Positions 31,989-41,714 of a DNA stretch of 64,000 nucleotides are shown piece after piece (within the stretch, counting starts at the first letter, position 1; each line of letters opens with the position of its first letter). This DNA comes from Adiantum capillus-veneris (taxonomy: Eukaryota; Streptophyta; Polypodiopsida; Polypodiales; Pteridaceae), in contig CM043958.1 in the NCBI GenBank assembly GCA_014529385.2, positions 118,971,018 through 119,035,017 on the forward strand, read 5' to 3'. Position numbers and translations under genes: made by a program. The notes under the pieces were generated by a model that was given only the letters and a program-made list of their open reading frames with translations, was not told where the DNA came from and made no database searches.

Positions 31989-32634
31989 TTAGCAGCTCAA
32001 TTAACTTTGGTAAGTGAGCCTTTGGAACTGGTATTGGCCGTAAGTTCCAAGGTACATGAGGGATGATAAAGATCACCATAGGAGCAACAATGGTAGGATC
32101 TACACATCCTATCTCATGTGGCTCAAATGCAAATGCTTTTCCATGTTTAGAGAGCATCTCTTCAAAACATTCCCTTTCAACCTGTGTCAAGGAGTCTTCA
32201 TTCCCAATCTTCAATTGCTTTAGAGAATCCTTTGTAAACCTGTGTCCAATCCCTTTTGGATTTCTGAGACTAGGTTGCAAAGAAGCATGTTCTAACTTTT
32301 CCTTGCAGTCCTTTGGCAAAGGGAGTGCCACTGGTTTTACCTTCTTTGCCATAGTCTTGTACTTGGTGTCCACCTTTACTTCATGTTTTTGCTTTCTATC
32401 CTCCTGTTCCTTTTGAAATGCCTCGATCACATTGTACATTTCAAGTGAGCACACTTTCACTATCTCATTTTGGTCATGTGAAGGATAATCTACTATAGAC
32501 TGCAGATCCTGTAATGTGTCCACAAAAGAAAACTCCTCAAACATACCTGTTATGTTTTCATTGTTACCTAGCAGACCATGCTCTTTCCACTCCTTTTGTA
32601 GACTATGTATATGCTTGCGGGAACCTCGACTCAA
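31828..32634 (-). pseudogene. Pol N-terminal part: linker and RT start, nested Ty3 element
   Basis: 268 codons. An extended linker (PLPKDCKEKLEHASLQPS, LTQVERECFEEMLSKHG) leads into the RT entry: IPHVPWNLRPIPVPKAH, LLNEKIKMGILEPSCAPY and FTVPKKNGALRFIQDM. The frame is lost just after QPINN. It follows gag-protease (stop at 32748) in another frame, so pol expression would have needed a frameshift or re-initiation even in an intact copy. Confidence 0.8.
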
Positions 32635-32747
32635 GTTCTCACATTTTAGAAAAGAGACATATCCATATTTTGTTAGACCTGTAAAACCTGTACAGAAATC
32701 CTCCTTATGTGAGAACCTTTCCCTTTGTGTACCATCGTAATCCCGCT

Positions 32748-35111
32748 CTACAATGGTACCTGGCCAAAACCCATTCCCTCTCGATAATCATAAAACTCTT
32801 TACTCAACCTGGGCAATGGGCGCTCTCGGAGACTGTCACGATTTCTTTCATGATTCACACAGACAGTGAGAAATTGAACAGCACGTTTTCCATCTTTACT
32901 TCTTATCCTAGCATAAGCAGAACCATCATCCATTACCTTTGTTTCCATTCTAACCCCTACAATGTAGGGTTGTCCAAGGATGAGATCATAAGAAGATGTG
33001 TCCTGTACAAAGAAATTATGCTCTTCCTTTACATCTCCAATAGTTACTTTCACACTTGGACAAGCTGCATATAACTCACCTGATGAATTATTTGCTACCT
33101 TAACCATCCATCCATGATCTGTGTCCATTGGTAATTTGCACTTGTTGAATAAGATCTTTGACATTATGTTTATTTCTGAACCATGGTCAATTAAGGCAAC
33201 AAATGGCTCTTCAAGATCACCCACCTTGACCATTGTCTCTGTCGTAGCTCTTGCCCAATGATTCCTGGAAAAGTGACTTCTTGGAATGGCTTCGTACTCC
33301 TCATCTCCATTTGAAAATTGTACTTTCTTTGTTCTTCCAGAAGAATGGTAGCACCCTATGACATCCTCATCATGCTCTCTGTCTTCCACCTGTATTACCT
33401 GTGTCTTTAAGCTTTCTCCTTCAGATTGCGGGCGAGTGGTGTCAACAAGAGTTTGCCTCTTTCTCTTGATGATATCAATGATCTCCTCGTGAAACTCACG
33501 CTTGGCTATGCCAAGGACTTCTCCCAAGGTAAACTCTATCTTGCTATTCAAAATTCTTTCTTCTAGAACTTTCTTTAAGTCTGTAGCAGCCTCAATATCA
33601 GATTGTAACTTATAAGTTGGAGTTTTAGGCTTACTTTTTGATGACTCCTTTTTCCTCCCAGTTGTACTTTCTTCCATAGTCACTTCAGGTGGGGGTGCTT
33701 CTTGTGTTGGAGGCGCTCGAGGAGGTATTGTATCGTTTCTCCTAGTAATTCTTTTTGATGGTCCTTCGTCACCACTCTCTCGCCTACGCTTTTCTTCCAC
33801 AAAAACTTCGTTGTTTTGACATTTTGCAATATAGGCATGCACTGACAAGGAGTCCACAGGATCATTCCATCCTGTTTCTAGACGAATACAGTCACCTGCT
33901 TCATGTAGGACTTCTCTTGTAAGCTTTCCTTTCCTTGCTAGCTCCATAGCACTAGGCCACAGCTTACCATTTTCTTCAAAACTCCTCAATGGTTCAATCT
34001 TGGCTGTATAAGTAGATGCCTCAGATGCAGAGATGGCATGGGTAGTGGCCATATCCTCTACCAGACTCTGCATTCCTCCTTTCCCAAAGTTAGTCCTTAA
34101 GGGTAAACATGTCTCCCTTAAGTGAATCTTCCCATCCTTGAAGAAGACAAGATCTTTTCTCAAAGCTTCACTGAAGCTGTCACACTCTCTCCTAGCATGC
34201 TCTGTGCTGTCACACCATATGCATCTATGAACAAAACCTTCTTTAGGTTGTTGTTTTTGCCTTGAAGATGGTGCCAATGGTTGCCCCTTCTCTTCAAGCT
34301 TTGTGAGTTTTACTTTTAAATCCCTCATACCTTTCATAAGCTCATCTATTACAGTGTCATCAACTTTTGGAAGTATAAAGGAAGAAGGCTTTACCATCTT
34401 TTCAGAAGCTGTGGAGGTAGATGGTGCACTACCAACAACCATCTTATCCCGTCTCCTTTGGCGCTTGGCAAGTAATGAAATGGCAGCTTCAACTTCATTC
34501 CAATCTGTCTTCAGTCCTTGCTCAACACCTTTGTCCTCAAGAAGTAGCTCCAATTGCTCTTGGAGCTCCTTTCCTGTTGCTTGTAAGAAGAGCTCTGTCT
34601 TTTCTGAGTCAAGTGTGGCCTTCTCTATCCTTGTAAGTTGAGCATATCGTCGATCAAACTCCCTGAGTAGCTCTGTTGGAGAGAGCCCCTCCTTCGGCTT
34701 GGCTATCCACTCCAGGAAAGTTCTCTTTGTTACTCTCTCAGAGTCCTCCATGAAATACTCCTCCTTCATCGCTAGCTTGAACTCCTCCCAATTTCTTCCA
34801 TGCTCATTCCTGATTCCTCTCACATGCTCTCTAATCTCAGGAGTCACAACAAGATCAAAGCTTTGGAGCATCTCATCTTTTGGCACTCGATGCAACTCCA
34901 TCTCCTTTACATAGCCACGAAGATACTTTGTCACATCTTTTCCATTGAACTGATCCATTTTGTGCACCACTGCTTGAATAGCTTTGGTTGCTGACACTTC
35001 TCTTCTTTCTGTAGCATGTTGTTGTTGCATAAACAAGGCAAATGCTTGAAACATTTGCATCGTAGTGGGATCAAAAGGCATACCTTGCTGCTGTGGATGA
35101 TGATCACCCAT
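32748..35111 (-). CDS. Gag-protease polyprotein of the nested Ty3 element
   Basis: 787 codons, ATG at 35111, 45 bases from the primer site. The N terminus is Gln-rich. Capsid: DVTKYLRGYVKEME, RNWEEFKLAMKEEYF and LSPTELLREFDRRYAQL. Zinc knuckle CIWCDSTEHARREC (CX2CX4HX4C, intact) near residue 295. A long disordered Pro/Lys-rich linker follows. The protease near residue 650 has FVALIDHGSEINIMS (Asp-His-Gly where DSG/DTG is usual) and SYDLILGQPYIVG. His beside the catalytic Asp is odd and might reduce activity. The frame is unbroken, unlike pol. Confidence 0.85.
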   Translation of the reverse strand: MGDHHPQQQGMPFDPTTMQMFQAFALFMQQQHATERREVSATKAIQAVVHKMDQFNGKDVTKYLRGYVKEMELHRVPKDEMLQSFDLVVTPEIREHVRGIRNEHGRNWEEFKLAMKEEYFMEDSERVTKRTFLEWIAKPKEGLSPTELLREFDRRYAQLTRIEKATLDSEKTELFLQATGKELQEQLELLLEDKGVEQGLKTDWNEVEAAISLLAKRQRRRDKMVVGSAPSTSTASEKMVKPSSFILPKVDDTVIDELMKGMRDLKVKLTKLEEKGQPLAPSSRQKQQPKEGFVHRCIWCDSTEHARRECDSFSEALRKDLVFFKDGKIHLRETCLPLRTNFGKGGMQSLVEDMATTHAISASEASTYTAKIEPLRSFEENGKLWPSAMELARKGKLTREVLHEAGDCIRLETGWNDPVDSLSVHAYIAKCQNNEVFVEEKRRRESGDEGPSKRITRRNDTIPPRAPPTQEAPPPEVTMEESTTGRKKESSKSKPKTPTYKLQSDIEAATDLKKVLEERILNSKIEFTLGEVLGIAKREFHEEIIDIIKRKRQTLVDTTRPQSEGESLKTQVIQVEDREHDEDVIGCYHSSGRTKKVQFSNGDEEYEAIPRSHFSRNHWARATTETMVKVGDLEEPFVALIDHGSEINIMSKILFNKCKLPMDTDHGWMVKVANNSSGELYAACPSVKVTIGDVKEEHNFFVQDTSSYDLILGQPYIVGVRMETKVMDDGSAYARIRSKDGKRAVQFLTVCVNHERNRDSLRERPLPRLSKEFYDYREGMGFGQVPL

Positions 35112-35155
35112 GGTTGAAGTAGCTTACAGATCCCCACTAACTCACCCTGAAACAA

Positions 35156-35173
35156 TTCGCGTCGGGTTCACCA
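35156..35173 (-). other. Primer binding site of the nested Ty3 element
   Basis: Minus strand TGGTGAACCCGACGCGAA, seven bases inside the 5' LTR. tRNA not identified. Confidence 0.55.
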
Positions 35174-35180
35174 AAAAGTG

Positions 35181-36898
35181 TGTCAAAGAGTTGGCGGTCT
35201 TGCCAGGAAGGCGCCGGGCCTCTAGCTGTGAGGGTTTGTGGGGAGACTGTGTAGCTTTTCACTTAAGCAAGCTTAGTGTTTGTAGCAAATTCATTGTGTG
35301 TAGCCATTGGAATCTCACACGCAGACACACACAAACGCACACGTGAAACCCTCAAAACAAGACAAAGATAAAAACATCAAGGCTTTGATCGTATCTAATC
35401 AAAGGTAGGATGAAAGGGTTCACTGATGCATTTATAATAGCAAGTCGCTGTGCTCCAAATAGACTGCGAATGGTTCTTTGAAACTGTAACTTAGTGCTTA
35501 CAAAGATGTAGATATTTTGCCTAGCGATAGGAATGAGCCGAGTATACAAGTCTTCTTGGTTCTTAGTAATATTAAGAAGCAAGACTCAACCCCTAGAGGA
35601 GAATAAATATGTGCACATCGAAAGAATTAGAGTAGTCTAGTAGTGGCAAAATAAGAGGAAGTGGAGAAAGAAGAATCTCTTGCAGTCTTTCCGGCCCAAA
35701 GAGAAACACAATTCTCTGTTGAAAGTGGATTTTACGGCTAATACAAACGTTAATTCTAATATGTTGCACAAAATGAAAGGGTTGAAAAGTTACACCATCG
35801 GGGTTATTCATCTAAGAAAGCTCAGAAAGTAGTCCAAACAATGGAGGAGAGAGACAATCAACACACAAAGACCCACACAAGCTTTATCCAAAGAAGTGAA
35901 GCACACCTTAAGACTTGTGATATTGTAGCCAACTTGATGAAGTAGATGATGCGTAGTAGTCCCCAACACCGTTTGCAAGCCACCAACAATGCATCTTTAT
36001 TGAAGAAAGAAGGTTACATAGAGTGTATGAGTATTACAAGTGAGGAGATAGAAGGCTTGAGGCATGAAGTAGCAAGCTCAAGATGTGTTGGGCTGAAATT
36101 GAGAGAAAGTTTTCCTCACGGAGATGGCTAGGAGGTTGGGTGATGGCTTGATAGAGTGGCTTGATTATGGGGATTGCTTGAGCGCTTGGTTGCTTGATGG
36201 TTTTCTTCCTGATCAAGTGAGGAGCAAAAGGCTCTTTTTATAGGTGAAATTGCCTCTTGAAGAAGATATTTGCTTAGAAATATCCAAGGGATTTTTTGCG
36301 ACAAGTGTCTCCCTTTTCAAAAATATCTTGAAATTATCTTCAAAGTTTCTAGATCTTTCTCTTCAAGAAATTTCTAGAGGTTCTTCTAGATCTTTCTAGA
36401 GGTTCTTCTAGATCTTTCTCCAAATATCTTCTCCTTGCCGCCATAAGCCTCCAAAAGTAGATTTATAAAAAATTGAGAGAGAGCTTAGCATACATCATGG
36501 ATGACATCAAACAAACTCGTAACCACTTTCTAAGGGATTTTTCTAGGTCCATAATCACTCCAAAGTGCACCTACTATGTGTAGAATGACACCTCATGGGG
36601 TATACTATGACTAAGGCCACTTTTGGCCATGCTATACATGTCATATGCCACCTAGGATGCCTAGTAGATAGGAGGTAAGTTTTATAGGCTCATTTCATCA
36701 TGGCTCCAAGAAGACGTTCACAAAGAAGCCCGGGATCGAAGCCCATTCCAGCAAGAGTGACACATCAGACTTCGACTAGCTTTTTGCATGCTACATAGAA
36801 AATGCATATACTTATGCATACTTAAGGTATACACATAAAATCCATAATATTGTAGGGCTTAGCTTTCGTTCCCACCATGCACGTGCCACGGCACGACA
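35181..36898 (-). repeat. 5' LTR of the nested Ty3 element
   Basis: 1718 bp, same length as its partner 27482-29199 and nearly identical. TATAAAAA at 36235-36242 on the minus strand. Confidence 0.95.
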
Positions 36899-36902
36899 AC
36901 GT

Positions 36903-39062
36903 CGGGCGCCCTCATTAAAGAAGAAAATCTATGAAGTTCATCAAGCGTATCTTCCAGAGAATCATGAGTTACAGGACGGCTTTTTGGGAAGAGAGCCACC
37001 AAGGATGTCTACACAAGCATGGTTAGAGCAGAAGGAGATGTGTGATGATGGTTTGTCCCCAGGGATGAAGAGACTCTCTCTATGGTACGAGTTACCATAT
37101 TGGCCCAGATTCATGATCAATCACTTGCTCAATCCAATGCAGATATTCAAGAATGTGGGTAATCTGCTGTGGGACCATCTGACTGGCAAGAAAGATAGTT
37201 TGGGAGCCAGGGTTGACCTTAGAAATGTGGATCGTATGGAGAAATATTGGCCGCAGACAGCATCCGATGGATTGATAAAACTCCCTAAAGCACCATGGAT
37301 TTTGACAAGAGCCCAATAACGCAAAGTAAAAGAGACCATTCGATCTGTGTGGACCCCCACTGGTGTAATGCACTCGCTTTGAACGTGTTTCACTAAAGAA
37401 GGGAAGCTTACCGGTTTGAAGTCACACGACTGGCATAAAATGTGTCAGGTATGTTTGAAGTGGAATATATCATAGTGTGAATTGTGTAACAAATTCATGT
37501 TTGGACTTTAATATCATTGCTAGATGTGTTTTGTAGTTTATTTTACCGGTGGCCATTGAGGGTTGTTTGTATCCTGACATCCGTAACACAATCTACAAAC
37601 TTGCGAAGTTGGTGCAATGGATCTCACAAAACGAGATCAATGTAGACTCCATACCATTCACCAAACTAAACGCTGTGGATGTTGTGTGCATGTTTGAGAA
37701 ACACTTTCCTACTACCATGCTAACCATTCAGGTGCATCTTCTTGTTCACATAGTTGATGATGTGGAAATAGCGGGCACAGTATATTCCAGATGGATGTTC
37801 TTTTTAGAACATTTCATGAAAACGCTCAAGGGATATGTGCGTCAGAAGAGACGTCCAGAGGGTAGCATGGTAGAAGGTTGGTTGGTATTAGAGTCCCTAG
37901 TTTACATTGGAGAGTGGCTAGATGGATTTGATAAATCTCGGGACACCCTATGGCAAACCATAGATGATGAGCGCATATCTGGGACTGTCATGTGCAATCT
38001 CGGTGTTGAGAAGAAGATGACGGAAGATCTAGAGGCTAAAATCAACTGATTTTGCATGCTTCACAATCCAGTGATCCAAAAGTGGATTTCACAATACGAG
38101 GATGCAAAGCAAGAGCGACAAAGGACACGAATCGAGTGGAGACGGGGAAGACGACCACCGATGCATTATCCGGCGAGTTTGGAGAGCCTACCAACATTCA
38201 TGAGCTTAGGGTGGTTGCACAACCAATTGAAAAGCGCACAACAGTGCGGTGAAGAAGTGACTGAGGAGGAGTGGGAGTACTCTCGGGGTTGCACGACCCA
38301 GGTAAGTTTGGAATGTACAACTAGCGACTTTCTAGATGTTCGAACGGCCACTCATAATCTTTGTTGGTTGTAGTATAAGTCATACACAGCAGCATGGTGT
38401 AAAGGTCGACATTTTTGGGTGGAACGGATCGACAAAAAGCATTTTACTCAAGAATGTGGAATCATGGCAAAATTTGAACAGTCTAATTGACGACGGTCCT
38501 CTGATGCAGATCCTGTGATGGCCGAACTCACTTACTTCAGCATGATTTTGAGGATTGATTATAGAGGATTTTTTGTCGACTTGTTCAACGTGCAATGGTT
38601 CAAGATAAATATGGAGGGTCACAATGCTACTGTACGCAGAGGAGAGTCTGGTTTCCTTGAGGTAGATTCAACTAAAAAATGGACTGACCGAAGAGACACT
38701 TTCGTACTACCCAAGCATTATGAACAAGTAAGTCTGTAAATAGTTAACATCCAATTTTAGAAGTTATGTGCTTGGAAGCTCTCATGTAAGTTATGTGGAT
38801 ATGGCAGGTGATATTTCATCCTACAAAGTCTACATCAAACTGGTGGTACGTCATAGAGGTAGGCCCTCGTAGTGCACGGATATATGAGGTCTACCATGTG
38901 CCAATCACAGCGGCATCAATGGAGGAGATCAAAGAAGATTCTCAGTCAGAAGCCACTGAGTGGTGCCAGACGAGCATCAAGTTGCTACTCTCTATGGGGT
39001 GCATGCAGAGGATCTACAAAATGAAACGGCGGACATTTGCCAAAACGGAGAGCTCTATATAG
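36903..39062 (+). pseudogene. CACTA TNP2-type transposase, C-terminal exons
   Basis: Four exons with clean splice sites: 36903-37448 (donor CAG|GTATG), 37537-38301 (donor CAG|GTAAGT), 38374-38727 (AA|GTAAGT) and 38808-39062. Exon 1 has MKRLSLWYELPYWPRF and NPMQIFKNVGNLL, the ELPYW...IEKNV region of TNP2. Exon 2 has ILPVAIEGCLYPDI and VHLLVHIVDDVE, then RWMFFLEHFMKTLKGYV, a DUF4218-like domain, with a TGA at 38047. Exons 3-4 have CKGRHFWVERIDKKHF, FSMILRIDYRGFFVDLF and SNWWYVIEVGPRSARIY, DUF4216-like. Intron phases agree. The DDE-bearing centre is missing, and the TGA plus early frame changes mark it as dead. Confidence 0.8.
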
Positions 39063-39343
39063 ACATAGGGAGTTATGTTGAGCTATGCGAGGATGAGAGA
39101 GAGACCTCTTAAAGCCATAAACATTGTATTTGAACAATTTTTCTCCGTTTTACAATATATATTATATTCACGTGGTTTTTTGTCCATTCTTGTCCATATG
39201 CTATAGTTGAGAAATTTAAATTGTGTTTAATTGTCATTGCTACCACTCCAGGTATGCTCCAGGTATGCTCCAGGTATGTTCTCACAAGCAAGGACACTCC
39301 TCGGTGTGTCGTGAAAGTCTGATACACCAATGTAGCACTGCGC

Positions 39344-39497
39344 TCAAAGTGCAATGGACACTGAGGCTATAATCACAAAGGAGGTGATCCATTTCTGCTC
39401 ATAGATGCTACTCGTCTCGAGAGACGAGCAACATCTATGAGCAGGGACACATCACCTCTTTCACGATTGCAGCCTCAGTCTCCATCTCACTACAAGT
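39344..39497. repeat. Large inverted repeat (hairpin) between CACTA ORFs
   Basis: Two arms of about 77 bp meet with no loop at 39420/39421 (centre cgtctcgagagacg). Arms pair along ctgctcatagatg, gaggtgat and ctgaggct with roughly 80 % match by eye. Confidence 0.8.
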
Positions 39498-39594
39498 TTC
39501 ATCCTTTTACAAGATACATAGAATGCACACGGGAGACAAATTCACAAGAACTTCACAGGAATCTCTCTACATAGGAATCCCTCCCCCTTTATGA

Positions 39595-39618
39595 GTGTTC
39601 TCTCTCTCTCTCTCTCTC
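39595..39618. repeat. (CT)n with duplicated flank
   Basis: Short CT run flanked on both sides by ctacataggaatccctc (about 39568 and 39619). Confidence 0.75.
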
Positions 39619-39720
39619 TACATAGGAATCCCTCTCCCTATTATCTATAGTATAGATTATAATTTGTCCATGTTTTCTTCTCCATTCAATATTAAGATTA
39701 AATGTTCGTATGTTTAATGC

Positions 39721-41053
39721 AGGTATGGATGATGACAAGTTTCTTTCTTCTTTGTCACCCCAGCAGAGGAGGTGAGGACCGTCATCGCTCTGGAGCACCA
39801 TCACGTCGTTCCGCTCCTTCAACGTCTTCCTCTGTTTCGGAGCATTCAGTGTGCTCCGAAGCTTTGGTGTCGACGAGATGATCTTCACACTCGTCTAGGC
39901 ACCCCAATGCTCTAGTGGTGGCGAAAACGGTTGCTATGGGGATGCCACCACCAATGCCTCGACACCACCTCGTGTTCGATAAGGCTCCTTACCTTCCCCT
40001 TCTTTGCTTGCCCCCACACCAGCCATGACATCACCATCTACGCCAAGTTTTGCGCGGCTATTAGCCGTTCCTGGCTACTCACCACTAGCTACTCCTCTGG
40101 GAGTCACCCCAGTTGACACTCCTCGCTTCAGGGCCCAGACTCTAGTGGAGACACGTGACGTCTGTATCCCCATCGAGACACCACTAGAGACCCCTATCAA
40201 GACACCCAAATTCACGTGTCACATGTGAGAGGGTTTGCTGTACTCGATCGACATCACCAGCGGCATCATCTTGGATGACAAAGGCAAGAAGGTGATCTCG
40301 CACATGCACGGTCTTTGCTCTCAGGTGTTTAGACACTACATACTAAACACCTAGAGTGAAGTGCCAAGTGAATTAAAAGACAGAGTCATCAATATGCTAC
40401 ATGACGAGTTTCCCGTGTCAAGTCAGGATGAGCGCTTCAATGAAGACATGATGAAGGTTCAAATGCACGAATACTGCAAGCACAAGCATTCTGAAGTACA
40501 AAAAGCAATAAATCATGGGTGGAACAGAACAGATTGGCTGGCCAAAGAAGATTGAAAGAATGCAAAGCGAGCAGCGTGTGAGAATCCTGACAAGTGGAAG
40601 CAACAAAAGGAGGCAGCCAAAGCGCGAGTAGAGGCAGGGAGATCGCACCACTTGGGGAGCGGCGGGTGGGCATCATTTGAGGCTGATTTTGTAAGTGATT
40701 TTGCATTGCTCTTTAGGTTTGATAGTTACATCTATTTGTACTTTGATATGCTAACATAATGGATTATTTGTATGTTTTGAATAGTGGTTGATGACAGGAC
40801 GTGACCCCACACCGTACGAACGCGAGTACGCAGGTAGAAAGGGCTTAAACGCCTTGATGGACATTCTGAGTTCTTGCGAAGGCATGGTTAGTATTTCACT
40901 TTATGCTTTTAGATTTGTTGTATTTTAATGATAAGCTAAGAAAATAAATTGTTTTGTAATTATATGTTTATACTTACAAAAAGTGCGTCTTATTGTTTTT
41001 TTCTGCAGAATCCGATAGATACGCCGCTTGGACACGATGACACGTATGATTAA
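39721..41053 (+). pseudogene. CACTA second ORF, transposase_24/TNPA-like
   Basis: Starts possibly at ATG 39723, then a Pro/Thr/Ser-rich low-complexity part (TPRFRAQTLVETRD). From about 40250 a conserved-looking block appears: ILDDKGKKVISHMHGL, LKDRVINMLHDEFPV and ENPDKWKQQKEAAKARVE. The splice donor is TTT|GTAAGTG at 40690; the next exon 40785-40886 reads WLMTGRDPTPYEREYAG, and the last one (41009-41053) ends PLGHDDTYD. The K.R...A...R block and the GRDPTP motif fit the plant En/Spm transposase_24 family, thought to bind the subterminal repeats. Stops near 40228 and 40352 break it. Confidence 0.6.
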
Positions 41054-41482
41054 ACGACGTCGGTCTAGCCGTAGCCAAGTAGCATTAGTTTCCTTTTGTC
41101 ATAGCTTGTATATTGAGATGATGTGTATATGTCTTTTTGTAACTATTGGAAACCCATGTATTTTCTCAATAATGACAATTGTGTTGTAGCTATTACATTT
41201 GCAAAGCTAAACAGTCAAGTGATTTTTCCTATGATGTGTATAATTGTCATTGATTTACTTTTGTCCAATTACTTTTGTTAGTTTTGTATCTTTATTCTGC
41301 AAACAATACTATGCATGATGGAGTTAATGGTTATATTGTCTTGTGACTACTTTGGGTCTATACCTTGCACTTTCTTTCAAAGGTGAATTTGGGCTTATCT
41401 TGGATTCATTTAGGTTTATCTGGAAACATTCAATATTGTTGATGGGTGGTAGGGCATTCAATGCCTTGCCACCCAAAATTGT

Positions 41483-41714
41483 TTACTCTTGGGCGTCGTT
41501 ATAGGCGTCTCTATATAAGGTTCTACTATGTCGCTATAACCGTCGCTACAGAAAGACTGTAACCGTCGCTATAGGCATCGTTATATAGTGACAATTATAG
41601 CGACGTTCTCGTAGCAATGCTGTTAGCGAAGGTCTTTGTGACATTGAGGAGTATAAAAACCCAATGTATTTTCGTCGCTAAAAGCGTCGCAAGTGCACAT
41701 AACCTCTTGTAGTG
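41483..41714 (+). repeat. Right subterminal repeats and TIR of the CACTA
   Basis: About ten GTCGCTA/TAGCGAC-type motifs (for example ccgtcgctac, ccgtcgctatagg, tatagcgacg, cgtcgctaaaagcgtcgc), closing with CCTCTTGTAGTG. Confidence 0.9.

Larger units (their letters stand above)
27482..36898 (-). mobile_element. Complete Ty3/gypsy element, 9.4 kb, nested in the CACTA
   Basis: Two 1718-bp LTRs (27482-29199 and 35181-36898) start TGTCAAAG and end in GACA. The 4-bp duplication acgt flanks it exactly (27478-27481, 36899-36902). Interior on the minus strand: gag with protease (one long frame), then RT, RNase H and integrase. I count about two dozen differences between the LTRs (about 1.3 %), no length change, so it is the youngest large insertion here. 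The pol frame nevertheless has one frameshift and one TAG. Motifs such as TLPQGATN and FLDDVPIKG set it apart from the Tat-like element. Confidence 0.93.
25125..41714 (+). mobile_element. CACTA (En/Spm-type) DNA transposon with nested Ty3 element
   Basis: Starts CACTACAAGAGG at 25125 and ends CCTCTTGTAGTG at 41714, a perfect 12-bp terminal inverted repeat. It is flanked by the 3-bp duplication gat (25122-25124 and 41715-41717). Both subterminal regions carry many copies of GTCGCTA-like motifs in both orientations. Inside are transposase (TNP2-type) pieces and a second ORF (transposase_24/TNPA-like), all on the plus strand. Total length is 16.6 kb, of which 9.4 kb is a later Ty3 insertion. The transposase lacks its central catalytic part, so this is a non-autonomous copy. 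Confidence 0.93.
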
